A stretch of DNA of 64,000 nt from Enterobacteriaceae endosymbiont of Donacia crassipes (GCF_012569785.1 NZ_CP046202.1:29747-93746), one strand, 5' to 3'. Counted from the stretch's first letter, positions 1 through 9,558 are shown. Numbers and translations are program-made. The notes: generated by a model not told the origin, from the letters alone.

Positions 1-229
1 CTTTTAATAAAAAATTTTTACTGATTTTAAAATACAATAATATAGCTTTTTTTATCCATTTATTAATTATCCATTGTCCTTTAATATTTTCAGCTACTCT
101 AATTATACCTTTATCTAAAAATTTAATTACTGTATTAATATTATTAATAACTTCTTTTTTATATAAAAAATTATCATTTTTTTTATAATTAATAAAATAA
201 TCTTCTATAATATTTTTTAAGTTTTTCAT
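1..229 (-). CDS. dapD: tetrahydrodipicolinate N-succinyltransferase, N-terminal part (window edge)
   Basis: The first 76 codons of DapD, read leftwards from an ATG at 229; the rest lies beyond the window. DapD transfers succinyl from succinyl-CoA to tetrahydrodipicolinate in the succinylase branch of DAP/lysine synthesis. The protein starts MKNLKNIIEDYF and continues with VAENIKGQWIINKWIKKA, matching the E. coli DapD N-terminus (MQQLQNIIETAF, VAEKIDGQW) without gaps. The left-handed beta-helix and CoA site are outside what can be seen. It shares a pathway with dapA and dapB elsewhere in the window. Identity is by remembered alignment and is strong despite the short piece. Confidence 0.9.
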   Translation of the reverse strand, partial: MKNLKNIIEDYFINYKKNDNFLYKKEVINNINTVIKFLDKGIIRVAENIKGQWIINKWIKKAILLYFKISKNFLLK

Positions 230-258
230 ATAATTAAATTATTGTAAATTTTATTAAA

Positions 259-277
259 ATATTATTGACAATAATAT
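259..277 (-). terminator. hairpin downstream of ligA
   Basis: ATATTATTG and CAATAATAT form a 9-bp inverted repeat around one central base, between the ligA stop and the dapD start. On the minus strand it is followed by TTTTAATAAAATTT, so it could terminate ligA transcripts. Nearly all pairs are A-T, so the strength is uncertain. Confidence 0.4.
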
Positions 278-320
278 CATTGATTTTTATAATTCACAAA
301 TTTAAATTTTGTAAAAAAAA

Positions 321-2387
321 TCAAAATGATTTTTTTTTTAATAAAGAAATTATTTGATTTTCATTAATAATTTTAATATTTAATTTATTTGCTTTTGATA
401 ATTTAGAACCAGGATTTTTACCTAAAATTAATAAATTAGTTTTTTTATTAATACTTTCAACTATTTTAGCACCTAAAATAATTAATTGATCTAAAATATA
501 TGATCTTTTAATAGAAATAAATGTCCCAGTAATAGAAATTTTTTTTTTATAAAAAAAATTTTTTTTTAAAATATTTTTAGGATAAATAATATTTATTTTT
601 TCTAATAATTTAGTAATTACATAGATATTATCTTGATTTTTAATAAAATTTAAAATATTTATTAAATTTTTTTTTCCTATTCCTTTTATATTATGTAATT
701 CAATTATATTAGTATTTAAAAACTTATTTAATGTTTTGAAAGATAATGATATTTTATATGATGTTACTTTTCCAATTCCAGGAATACCTAAAGAAAATAA
801 AAATTTATTGAATATTACATTTTGTTTTTTTTGTAAAGATTTTAAAATTTTTTTAATAGATTTAATGTTTAAATTATTTATTTTAGATAAAATTTTAATA
901 TTCAAATTTAATAAATCTATAACATTTTTTATTAAATTTTGTTCTACAAGTTTATTAATTAATTGATTTCCTATAAAACTAATATTTATAGCATCTCTAG
1001 AAATAAAATGTTTTAAATATGCTTTTAGTTGAGATTTACAAGATAGTCCTGCTGGACAAAATAAATAATTCTCTTTTATTTGAAGTGAAGAATAACAACT
1101 AGGACAAATTTTAGGTATAGAAATTTTTTTTATTTTTTTAGAAAATCTTTTTGTTTTAATTACATGAGTAATTTTAGGAATTACATCTCCACATCTTTGT
1201 ATAACAATTGTATCTCCTATTTTTAAATCTAATTTTTTTATTTCATTAATATTATATAATGTTGCAAAATTAATATTAACTCCAGTAATATTAACAGTAT
1301 CAAATTTAGCAATTGGGGTAAAAATTCCTGTACGTCCTATTTGGAAAATTACTTTTTTTAGTAATGTTATTTTTTCTTGTGAAGGAAATTTATATGCAAT
1401 AGACCATTTAGGAGCATGATTGGTATAACCAATAATATTTTGTTGTTGAATATTATTTATTTTAATAACAATACCATCAATATTATAAGGTAATAAATTT
1501 CTAGTTTTTTGAAAAAATTTATAATAATTAGTTATCTTATTATAAGAAGATAAAACTTTAGTATATTGTGATATAGGAATACCCCAAGTTTTTAAATTAT
1601 TTAATATTCCTTTTTGACTAAAAGCAAATTTTTTATTTACAAATCCAATACCGTAACTAAAAAAACTTAGTAAATTTAAATATTTTTTATTATAATTTTT
1701 ATTTGATTTTAGAATTCCATAAGTAGCACTTCTTGTATTACTAAATACTTTAGATCTAATAATTTTTTTTTGATTTAATGTTTGAAAATTTTTTTTTAAA
1801 ATAAAAATTTCCCCTCTAACTTCTAGATATTTAGGAAATATATTTCCTTTTAAAATATGAGGAATATCCTCAATTTGTAATACATTTTTAGTAATGTTTT
1901 CTCCTATTAAACCATCTCCTCTTGTTGAGGCACTAAATAGTATTCCATATTTATATAATAAATTAACTGCTATTCCATCAAATTTTAATTCACAACAAAA
2001 TTCAAATTTATTAACAATTTTTTTTATAGGATAAAAAAAATTTTTTAATAGATCATTTTCATTAAAAACATTATTTAATGATAACATTAACATTTTATGT
2101 TTTATTTTTTGATATATTAATGTTGATTTAGTACCTACTATTTGAGTAGGAGAATATTTATCTCTTAAATAAGGATATAAATCTTCTAATTTTTTTAATT
2201 TATTAATTAATTTATCATATTGATAATCTAAAATATTAGAATTATTTAAAACATAATATTTATAATTATAATTATTAATTATTTTACGTAACTTTATTAT
2301 TTTTTTTTTATAAAAAAAAAGCTTAGAAATTTTATATAAAATATTTATTATTTTATTAATATAAAATTTTAAATTTTTTTCTTCCAT
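321..2387 (-). CDS. ligA: NAD-dependent DNA ligase LigA
   Basis: Seals nicks in duplex DNA using NAD+, for Okazaki fragment joining and repair. It has 688 residues against 671 in E. coli. The nucleotidyltransferase motif KFDG has the AMP-accepting Lys at 135, followed by STRGDGLIGE. A four-cysteine zinc finger (CPSC...CPAGLSC) near residue 430 precedes the helix-hairpin-helix region, and a C-terminal BRCT domain begins with KISITGTF. The catalytic Lys is 115 in E. coli, so there is an extra stretch of about 20 lysine- and isoleucine-rich residues at the N-terminus, because no later Met is available. The first 19 bases overlap the 3' end of cysS, which suggests cotranscription. Confidence 0.97.
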   Translation of the reverse strand: MEEKNLKFYINKIINILYKISKLFFYKKKIIKLRKIINNYNYKYYVLNNSNILDYQYDKLINKLKKLEDLYPYLRDKYSPTQIVGTKSTLIYQKIKHKMLMLSLNNVFNENDLLKNFFYPIKKIVNKFEFCCELKFDGIAVNLLYKYGILFSASTRGDGLIGENITKNVLQIEDIPHILKGNIFPKYLEVRGEIFILKKNFQTLNQKKIIRSKVFSNTRSATYGILKSNKNYNKKYLNLLSFFSYGIGFVNKKFAFSQKGILNNLKTWGIPISQYTKVLSSYNKITNYYKFFQKTRNLLPYNIDGIVIKINNIQQQNIIGYTNHAPKWSIAYKFPSQEKITLLKKVIFQIGRTGIFTPIAKFDTVNITGVNINFATLYNINEIKKLDLKIGDTIVIQRCGDVIPKITHVIKTKRFSKKIKKISIPKICPSCYSSLQIKENYLFCPAGLSCKSQLKAYLKHFISRDAINISFIGNQLINKLVEQNLIKNVIDLLNLNIKILSKINNLNIKSIKKILKSLQKKQNVIFNKFLFSLGIPGIGKVTSYKISLSFKTLNKFLNTNIIELHNIKGIGKKNLINILNFIKNQDNIYVITKLLEKINIIYPKNILKKNFFYKKKISITGTFISIKRSYILDQLIILGAKIVESINKKTNLLILGKNPGSKLSKANKLNIKIINENQIISLLKKKSF

Positions 2388-3778
2388 ATAGTTCCATTAA
2401 TAGTATCTTCTAAAAAAATATTTTTATTTTTTAATTTTTTTCTAATTAAATCTGCTTTATTCCAAAGTTTATTATGACGTGCAATATTACGAATTTTTAT
2501 TAATTGTTCAATTTCATTTTTATCATAAAAATTATGTAAATTTATATTTTTTTGTAAATATGTTTTAGGATTATAAAATAAAAGTCCTAAAATATTTCCT
2601 AATTTTTTTAATTTTAAAATTAAATAATTAGTAATTAAATATTTTTTTTGTTGATACGCAATATTTATTTTACGTGAAATTTTAAATAAAATACTATATG
2701 CTTTAGGAGTATTAAAATCATCATTCATAGCATTATAGAATTGTTGTTCTAATAAAAAAAAATTATTTTTCAAATTTTCTACTATCTTAAAAGAATAACT
2801 CTGATAAGATAAAGAAATATATAATTTATGTAAAACTGACTGTACCTGTCTTAATTTAATTTCATTGTATATAATAGGACTACGATAATGAGTAGCAGTT
2901 AAAAAATATCTGACAACTTCTTTATTATATTTTGATAAAATATCTTTTATTTTTAAAGTATTTTTTAAAGATTTTGACATTTTTTTATTATTAATAATAA
3001 TCATTCCTGTATGTATCCAATAATTAACATAAAATTTTTTATCTATACAAGAAGATTGTGCTAATTCATTTTCATGATGGGGAAAAATTAAATCATTACC
3101 TCCTCCATGTATATCAAAACATTTTCCTAAATATTTACGACTTAAGGTAGAACATTCTATATGCCAACCAGGACGACCATATCCCCAAGGTGAAATCCAA
3201 CCTATTTCTAATTTAGAAATTAATTTCCATAAAATAAAATCTTTGTAATTTTTTTTAAAATTAATATTTTTAATTCTTAAAGTTGATTTTAATAAATTTA
3301 TTTTTTGTTTGGATAATATTCCATAATTTAAATATTTTTTAATAGAAAACATAATATCGCCATTTTTAGCAATATATGCAGTATTATTTATTAATAATTT
3401 TTCTATTATGCAAATAATATCTTTTATATGATCAGTAACTTTAGGTTCAAAATAAGGAGGTAAAATATTTAAATTATTAAAATCTTTAGAAATATTATTA
3501 ATTATATTTTTTGTAAAATATTTTATATTTTGATTTTTTTTTTTTGCTATATTAATAATTTTATCATCAATATCAGTAATATTTCTTATATATTTAATTT
3601 CATAACCTAAAAATTTTAAATATCTAATAATAACATCAAATATAATAAAAGTTCTTCCATGACCAATATGGCACATATCATATGTGGTTATACCACATAC
3701 ATAAATTTTTACCTGTTTTTTATTAATAGGGGAAAAAAATTCTTTTTTTTTACTTAATGTATTAAAAATTTTTAACAT
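2369..3778 (-). CDS. cysS: cysteinyl-tRNA synthetase
   Basis: Charges tRNA-Cys; the matching tRNA-Cys (GCA) gene lies at 35442. It has 469 residues against 461 in E. coli. The class I signature HIGH is at 37-40 and KMSKS near residue 267 (NNKKMSKSLKN). The zinc ligands of the family are visible: Cys28 (YVCGIT), a Cys in WHIECST and the His/Glu in FPHHENE. The zinc site discriminates cysteine from serine. The gene ends inside the start of ligA; a 93-base spacer separates it from dnaB upstream. No defect seen. Confidence 0.97.
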   Translation of the reverse strand: MLKIFNTLSKKKEFFSPINKKQVKIYVCGITTYDMCHIGHGRTFIIFDVIIRYLKFLGYEIKYIRNITDIDDKIINIAKKKNQNIKYFTKNIINNISKDFNNLNILPPYFEPKVTDHIKDIICIIEKLLINNTAYIAKNGDIMFSIKKYLNYGILSKQKINLLKSTLRIKNINFKKNYKDFILWKLISKLEIGWISPWGYGRPGWHIECSTLSRKYLGKCFDIHGGGNDLIFPHHENELAQSSCIDKKFYVNYWIHTGMIIINNKKMSKSLKNTLKIKDILSKYNKEVVRYFLTATHYRSPIIYNEIKLRQVQSVLHKLYISLSYQSYSFKIVENLKNNFFLLEQQFYNAMNDDFNTPKAYSILFKISRKINIAYQQKKYLITNYLILKLKKLGNILGLLFYNPKTYLQKNINLHNFYDKNEIEQLIKIRNIARHNKLWNKADLIRKKLKNKNIFLEDTINGTIWKKKI

Positions 3779-3863
3779 TGATTATCTCTTAATAAAAATC
3801 TTACATAATATTTTTATATTAAATCTTTTTTATATAAAATATCATAAAAATATTTTTTAAATT

Positions 3864-3899
3864 TAATTATTCTAATTATTATAATAATTAGAATAATTA
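3864..3899 (-). terminator. 36-bp perfect palindrome across the dnaB stop codon
   Basis: Bases 3864-3899 read identically on both strands, centred between 3881 and 3882 and made only of A and T apart from one C/G pair. It covers the dnaB stop codon (3872-3874) and the last nine sense codons (DNYSNYYNN). On the minus-strand transcript it would form a long hairpin followed by AAATTTAAAAAATATTTTTA. A terminator or 3'-end stabiliser is the simplest reading; the sequence shows the symmetry, not the function. Confidence 0.55.
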
Positions 3900-5248
3900 T
3901 CAAAACGTGTAATTTGATTATTAAAAATTAATTTTATAGTTCCAATAGGTCCATTTCTTTGTTTTCCTATAATAATTTCAGCAACACCATGTAAATTAGT
4001 ATTTTCATTATATACTTCATCTCTATAAATAAACATAATAAGATCCGCATCTTGTTCTATTGAACCTGATTCTCTTAAATCAGAATTCATTGGACGTTTA
4101 TCAGATCTTTGTTCTAAAGATCTATTTAATTGAGATAACGCAACTACAGGTACATGTAATTCTTTAGCTAAAGCTTTTAAAGAACGAGAAATTTCAGAAA
4201 TTTCTAAAGTTCTATTAAAAGATAAAGATGGTACTCTGATTAACTGTAAATAATCTATCATAATTAAACATAATCCATTATGTTCTCTAAATATTTTTCT
4301 AGCACGTGATCTAATTTCTGTAGGAGTTAATTCAGAAGAATCATCAATATATATATTTTTTCTTTTTAATAAAATTTCCATAGTAGTTGATATTTTTTTC
4401 CAATCGTCATCATTTAATTGTCCTGTTCTAATTTTACTTTGATGAACACGAGAAAGAGATGCTAACATACGAATCATAATTTGTTCACAAGGCATTTCTA
4501 AACTAAATATCAATACAGGTTTATCTTGAGATATTGCTGTATATTCACAAATATTCATTGCTAATGTAGTTTTACCCATAGCGGGACGTGCAGCAATTAT
4601 TATAAGATCAGATTTTTGTAATCCAGCTGTTTTTTTATTTAATTCATGATAACCAGTATCTATTCCGGTTATACCATCTTTAGGCATATTATAAAATGAT
4701 TCAATTTTAGAAATAGTAACTTCTAGTATTTCTTCTAAATTTTTTGGTTTAGTATCTTTATTTAAACGTTTTTCTGCTATTTTAAATACAAGTGATTCTG
4801 CTAAATTTAATAAATATTCACTATTTCTTCCATTAGGATAATATCCTGCTTCTGCTATTGTATTAGCAACTGATATCATTTCTCTAATAATCGCACGTTC
4901 ATGAACAATATCTGCATATGCAGATATATTAGATATACTAGGAATATTTTTTGATAATTCAGCAAGATATGCAAATCCTCCTACTTGACTTAATTTATTT
5001 TTACCTTCTAAAGATTCTGAAAGTGTTATTAAATCAATAGGTTTACCTAATTCTATTAAATAATTCATTTCATTAAAAATTATCTTATGTGATAAAATAA
5101 AAAAATCATCTACTATTATTTTTTTTGTAATATGATCCCATCGATTATTATCTAACATTAATCCTCCTAATATTGATTGTTCTGCTTCCAAAGAATGAGG
5201 AGGGGTTTTTATTTTTTCAATTTGAGGATCTTTTTTAAATTGTTTCAT
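3872..5248 (-). CDS. dnaB: replicative DNA helicase DnaB
   Basis: Hexameric 5'-3' helicase that unwinds the replication fork and recruits primase. It has 458 residues against 471 in E. coli and is one of the best conserved proteins here. The N-terminal domain reads PPHSLEAEQSILGGLMLDN. The RecA-type ATPase domain carries Walker A as ARPAMGKTT near residue 220, Walker B in LIMIDYLQL, and ESGSIEQDADLIMF with an arginine-finger region before the C-terminus. The N-terminus is about 13 residues shorter than in E. coli. Upstream is dusA, as in E. coli where qor and pspG lie between them; those are deleted here. The last codons lie in a palindrome. Confidence 0.98.
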   Translation of the reverse strand: MKQFKKDPQIEKIKTPPHSLEAEQSILGGLMLDNNRWDHITKKIIVDDFFILSHKIIFNEMNYLIELGKPIDLITLSESLEGKNKLSQVGGFAYLAELSKNIPSISNISAYADIVHERAIIREMISVANTIAEAGYYPNGRNSEYLLNLAESLVFKIAEKRLNKDTKPKNLEEILEVTISKIESFYNMPKDGITGIDTGYHELNKKTAGLQKSDLIIIAARPAMGKTTLAMNICEYTAISQDKPVLIFSLEMPCEQIMIRMLASLSRVHQSKIRTGQLNDDDWKKISTTMEILLKRKNIYIDDSSELTPTEIRSRARKIFREHNGLCLIMIDYLQLIRVPSLSFNRTLEISEISRSLKALAKELHVPVVALSQLNRSLEQRSDKRPMNSDLRESGSIEQDADLIMFIYRDEVYNENTNLHGVAEIIIGKQRNGPIGTIKLIFNNQITRFDNYSNYYNN

Positions 5249-5284
5249 TCAATTATTTTTTACCATATATAAATATAATTTTTA

Positions 5285-5303
5285 ATTTACTAAAATAGTA
5301 AAT
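5285..5303 (-). terminator. dusA terminator-like hairpin
   Basis: ATTTACTA and TAGTAAAT form an 8-bp stem with a 3-base loop, four bases downstream of the dusA stop codon. On the minus strand it is followed by TAAAAATTATATTT. It fits a weak intrinsic terminator between dusA and dnaB. Confidence 0.45.
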
Positions 5304-5306
5304 ATA

Positions 5307-6287
5307 TTATTCTATTTTTATGTAAGATAAAGCTTTATTTAATATTTCTATATTATTATTATTTATATAATTTTTTTTATCAAAAATAAATTTTTTAAAT
5401 TTATTTGATCCATTAATACCATAAAAAATATTTAATAAAGGAGTAATAATAGTTATTAAAGAATTACCTTTTTGTAATTCTTTTTCTATATATGAAAACA
5501 TAGATTTTACTATCATTATAGGATTTTGCAAAATAGATGTATAATTATAAATATATGGATCTATATCTATTAATATTTTAGGATTTTTAAAAATTTCTCT
5601 TCCCATCATAACTCCATCAACATATTTTATATGTTGTTTTATATCTAATAAAGTTTTAATACCTCCATTAATTGATATCTTTATATTTGGAAAATTTTTT
5701 TTTATTTGATAAATAATCTTATAATTTAATTTAGGAAATATTAAATTTTTTTTAACATTAATATTTTGATATAATAATGCTTTTCTAGCATGAATAATAA
5801 ATCTTTTACAACCACTTTCTATAAGTAGATTAATAAATTTATGTAAAAAATAATAATTATCATTATTATTAATACCTATACGCATTTTTACAGTTATAGG
5901 AATAGAAACACTATCGCTCATAGATTTAATACAATCTGATACTATTAAAGGTTGATTCATTAAACATGCTCCAAAATTACCTTTTTGAGATTTTAAGGAA
6001 GGACAACCTAAATTTAAATTAATTTCTTTATATCCTATTTTTTCTGCTTTTTTGGCACACAAAGCTAATAATTTTGGTTCATTACCTGCTAATTGTAATA
6101 CAATATTATTCACATTTTTATTATCTAATAAAAGATTTTTATTATTTTTAATTGCATTAGAATGAATCATTTCAGTATATAAAAGTGATTTTTTAGTTAA
6201 TTTACGATAAAAATATCTACAATATTTATTAGTTTTCCCTAACATAGGAGCTATTTCAAAAGTAAAATATGGGATTTCTTTTTTCAT
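5307..6287 (-). CDS. dusA: tRNA-dihydrouridine synthase A
   Basis: FMN enzyme that reduces uridines in the tRNA D-loop. It has 326 residues, near the E. coli length. The TIM-barrel start FEIAPMLGKTNKYCRYFYR, the substrate loop INLNLGCPSLKSQKGNFGAC with the catalytic Cys, IPITVKMRIGI, FIIHARKA and the FMN-phosphate region INGGIKT...DGVMMGRE are all present and specific to DusA rather than DusB or DusC. The neighbouring dnaB supports the assignment because E. coli dusA is also beside dnaB. It is a non-essential tRNA modification gene that has survived reduction. Confidence 0.95.
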   Translation of the reverse strand: MKKEIPYFTFEIAPMLGKTNKYCRYFYRKLTKKSLLYTEMIHSNAIKNNKNLLLDNKNVNNIVLQLAGNEPKLLALCAKKAEKIGYKEINLNLGCPSLKSQKGNFGACLMNQPLIVSDCIKSMSDSVSIPITVKMRIGINNNDNYYFLHKFINLLIESGCKRFIIHARKALLYQNINVKKNLIFPKLNYKIIYQIKKNFPNIKISINGGIKTLLDIKQHIKYVDGVMMGREIFKNPKILIDIDPYIYNYTSILQNPIMIVKSMFSYIEKELQKGNSLITIITPLLNIFYGINGSNKFKKFIFDKKNYINNNNIEILNKALSYIKIE

Positions 6288-6341
6288 TTATAAATAGATA
6301 ATAATTTATTTTGTTTTAATAGTTATAAACTTTGAAAGTAT

Positions 6342-7709
6342 TTAATTATATGGGTTTTTATTTTCTTGAAATTTTATATTTATAATATTACCAAAACATT
6401 GAAGTTTATTATAAATAAATTTTAATAAATAACGTTTATAATTATGACTTAATTTTTTTAATTGGTTACCATATATTTTAAATAATAAAGGATGATTTTT
6501 TACTTGATGTATATATTTTAATTTTATTCTTTTTCCATTATGTAATGGAGGTAAAACTAAACTAGTTGCTAAATTTAATATTTTCATAAGTTGAGAAGTA
6601 CGATATATTTTTGTAGACATATTGTAAGTTTTATAAATTAATTTTAAAATATTATCTAGATTTGAAATAAATTTAGCTGAAATAGCAATTACAGAAAAAA
6701 ATTTAAATTTTATTTTTATTAATTTTTTTAAAAAAAAAATATTTTCTTTTGTTAAAAGATCTATTTTATTAATAATAATAATTATAATTTTTTTTTTTGA
6801 TATGATATATTGTATTAATTGTATATCTTGTTTACAAAAAAAATTTTTTTCTCCATTTATTATATATAAAATAATATCTGATTTATGAATAGTTTTATAA
6901 GATTCTGAAATTGAAAATTTTTCTATTTTATTTTTAATTTTAGTTTTTTTTTTTATCCCAGCAGTATCAATTAAAATTATATTTTTATTTAAAATATTTA
7001 AAGTATTTAATGGTATATAAATACTTTCTCTAGTTGTTCCAGGCATATCATTAACAATTATTCTTTTTTCATTAATAAATTTATTAATTAAAGTAGATTT
7101 ACCTACATTAGGCATACCTATAATAGCTATTTTAATACTATTTTTATTTATTTTATAAATTTTATTATATAAAATATTAGTGTTATTTTTATTATAATCA
7201 CGTATTTTTTTGATGTATTTATATAATATTTTTTCTAATTTTATAATATTATTACGATCTTTAATATTTATTAAATAAAATTTAAAACCTAAAGAATAAA
7301 ATTCATTATCTAAAAATATTTGTTTTTTTATATTTAAAATAATAATTACTTGTTTATTATATTTTCTAATATAACTTATAATTTTATAATCTAAAATATT
7401 TAATTTATTTCCTCTTATTAATAATAAAATTAAATTTGATTCTTTAATTGAGAATAAAATTTCTTTCTTTATTAAAGAATTATTTTCTTGGAATTTATTA
7501 TAACTAATTGTATCTACACAGATATATTTTATATTTTTAATATTAGCTATACTATATTTTTTATCTATTGTAAAATTTGGTATTTTATTAACTAATGAGT
7601 CATATTTTTTTATTAAAATATTATATAAAGAAGATTTACCTACATTATTATCACCTAATATAGTAATAATAGGGTATTGGAATATTATCTTATTTTTTGT
7701 ATTTATCAT
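6342..7709 (-). CDS. der: ribosome-assembly GTPase Der (EngA) with degenerate first G domain
   Basis: Double-Era-like GTPase for 50S subunit maturation. It has 455 residues against 490 in E. coli. Domain 2 is intact: GMPNVGKST at 198-206, DTAGI and NKID, followed by the KH-like C-terminal domain. Domain 1 keeps the P-loop (GDNNVGKSS, 19-27), but G3, normally DTGG, reads DTIS at 66-69, and G4, normally NKxD, reads NIKK at 126-129. Domain 1 may therefore no longer bind guanine nucleotide specifically. In E. coli the gene is followed by bamB, yfgM and hisS; here only hisS is left, after a 450-base spacer. Confidence 0.95.
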   Translation of the reverse strand: MINTKNKIIFQYPIITILGDNNVGKSSLYNILIKKYDSLVNKIPNFTIDKKYSIANIKNIKYICVDTISYNKFQENNSLIKKEILFSIKESNLILLLIRGNKLNILDYKIISYIRKYNKQVIIILNIKKQIFLDNEFYSLGFKFYLINIKDRNNIIKLEKILYKYIKKIRDYNKNNTNILYNKIYKINKNSIKIAIIGMPNVGKSTLINKFINEKRIIVNDMPGTTRESIYIPLNTLNILNKNIILIDTAGIKKKTKIKNKIEKFSISESYKTIHKSDIILYIINGEKNFFCKQDIQLIQYIISKKKIIIIIINKIDLLTKENIFFLKKLIKIKFKFFSVIAISAKFISNLDNILKLIYKTYNMSTKIYRTSQLMKILNLATSLVLPPLHNGKRIKLKYIHQVKNHPLLFKIYGNQLKKLSHNYKRYLLKFIYNKLQCFGNIINIKFQENKNPYN

Positions 7710-8162
7710 ATGTAATTTAAATCTTAAATAAATATATTATATATATTTTATATAAATATTTTTTTATTATTAAAAAAATTTATCTTATATCTAATTAATT
7801 ACTAATTATTATATAAATAATAATTATATAAAATATTTTATAATACAAATTTGAATAATTTTTTTAAAATTATAACTTTATTTTAATATTCAATATTAAA
7901 TTTATTTGTATAAATAATTTTTTTAATAACTTAAACCTTTTTATTCTAACATATTCTAAAAGATAAAAATAATACTATTATTTGTAACATAATTATATTA
8001 AAAATATTATTTTTCTAAAAAAATTTATTAATTAATTTAATTATTTTATTTTAATAGAATAAAAAATATTTTTTTAGTAAATATTATTTTTATATATATA
8101 AAATATAATATGATTAATTTAATTAATCATAAATTTTATTTTCAATAATTAATATTCATTTT
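7710..8162. other. non-coding spacer between der and hisS
   Basis: These 453 bases contain no open frame or RNA gene that I can recognise. In E. coli the corresponding interval holds bamB and yfgM, so this is probably the eroded remains of those genes, although no residual similarity is visible. The only clear structure is an inverted repeat at 8109-8131 next to the hisS stop. The der promoter region should lie upstream of 7709. Confidence 0.6.
8109..8131 (-). terminator. hisS terminator-like palindrome
   Basis: TATGATTAATT and AATTAATCATA pair as an 11-bp inverted repeat around one base, about 30 bases past the hisS stop. On the minus strand an A/T tract follows. It may be a terminator or RNA 3'-end stabiliser. 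Confidence 0.4.
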
Positions 8163-9464
8163 TTAAAATAAATATTTATTAAAATATGTTTCTAAATTAA
8201 ATATTAATTGATTTTCTGATACAGTTATTTGTTTTCTAAGATATAAATCTTTGAAAATAATTAAATTTTGTTTTATTTCTTTCGGACCTACTATTAATAT
8301 AAAACGTGCTTTATATTTATTTGCTTGGATGATTTGTTTTTTTATTTTTTGGAAAAGATAACTAATAATTATTCTAAATTTAGGAAATTTTTTTCTAATT
8401 AACTCTCCAATTATTAAAATTTTTTTTAAACTATCACTAGATTCCATAGGAATTAAAAAAATATCAATTAAGTGATTAATATTTAATTCTAATGATTTAT
8501 TAACTTGTACTAATAATAATAAACGTTCAATTCCTATAGCACAACCAAAACCACTATTATTTTTACCATTACTCATACTATTAATTAATTTATCATATCT
8601 TCCTCCTCCACAAATAGTTTTAGAAATATTTTTACTACCTATATCATAACTTTTCCATTCGAAAACAATATCATTATAATAATCTAATCCTCTTACTAAA
8701 TAATGGTTAATATTATATTTTATATTCATAAAATTTAAAATGTCACAAAATTTATTAAATTTATTTATACTTTCTTTATTTAAAAAATTGTATAATTTAG
8801 GTGCATAATTTAATAATTTAATATTTTTATATTTATAATTATCTAGTATCCTTAAAGGATTTGTATATATTTTTTTTCTATCATTTAAATCTAAATAAAA
8901 ATAATTTTTTTTCCAAAATAATATTAATTGTTTTATATATTTTTGTCTATCTGTTAATGATCCAATAGAATTAATTTCTAAAAAAATATTATTTGTAATA
9001 TTTAATTTTTTCCATATATTATTCATTATAATAATAACTTCAGCATCAATATATGGAGATGTTAACCCAAGAATTTCTACACCAATTTGATTAAATTGTC
9101 TATATCTTCCTTTTTGAGGTCTTTCATAACGAAACATAGGACCATTATACCAAAATCTTCTATTATTATGGAATATATTATTTTCTATTATAGCTCTAAT
9201 AAAACCTGTAGTACCTTCTGGACGTAAAGTTAAAGAATTATTATTTTTATCAGATAAAGTATACATTTCTTTTTCTATAACATCTGTATATTCTCCAATA
9301 GTTTTTTTAAATAATTCACTTTTTTCTAAAATTGGTAATTTAATTTCTTGATAACCATAATTATTTAAAGTATCTTGAATTATATTTTCAATATTTTTCC
9401 ATAATATAGTATTAGGAAATAAACAGTCATGCATGCCATGGACAGCTGTTATTAATTTTATCAC
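8163..9464 (-). CDS. hisS: histidyl-tRNA synthetase
   Basis: Class II synthetase that charges tRNA-His. It has 433 residues against 424 in E. coli. Motif 2 is RYERPQKGRYRQFNQIGVE; the histidine-specific motifs are LVRGLDYYNDIVFEW and GGRYDKL; motif 3 is GFGCAIGIERLLLL. An anticodon-binding domain follows. The start codon is GTG at 9464 (GTGATAAAATTA), preceded by AAGAGA, and gives an N-terminus that aligns with E. coli (MAKNIQAIRGMND). The divergent neighbour is tadA, so promoters for both should lie in 9465-9695. Confidence 0.96.
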   Translation of the reverse strand: MIKLITAVHGMHDCLFPNTILWKNIENIIQDTLNNYGYQEIKLPILEKSELFKKTIGEYTDVIEKEMYTLSDKNNNSLTLRPEGTTGFIRAIIENNIFHNNRRFWYNGPMFRYERPQKGRYRQFNQIGVEILGLTSPYIDAEVIIIMNNIWKKLNITNNIFLEINSIGSLTDRQKYIKQLILFWKKNYFYLDLNDRKKIYTNPLRILDNYKYKNIKLLNYAPKLYNFLNKESINKFNKFCDILNFMNIKYNINHYLVRGLDYYNDIVFEWKSYDIGSKNISKTICGGGRYDKLINSMSNGKNNSGFGCAIGIERLLLLVQVNKSLELNINHLIDIFLIPMESSDSLKKILIIGELIRKKFPKFRIIISYLFQKIKKQIIQANKYKARFILIVGPKEIKQNLIIFKDLYLRKQITVSENQLIFNLETYFNKYLF

Positions 9465-9558
9465 TATAAATATCTCTTATTATAAATATTAATTTTAGTA
9501 AAATTTAAATTTCATTATAATAATATAAAAAAAAATTTAATTACTTCAGATGTTAATA

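Noticed and set aside
736..966. 76-codon open frame opposite ligA
   Set aside because: It lies wholly antisense to a conserved gene, and its sequence mirrors LigA codons; no homology and no own context. The same applies to short frames opposite leuA, leuC, gpmA, pta, sppA, ychF, prs, nusB and fabD.
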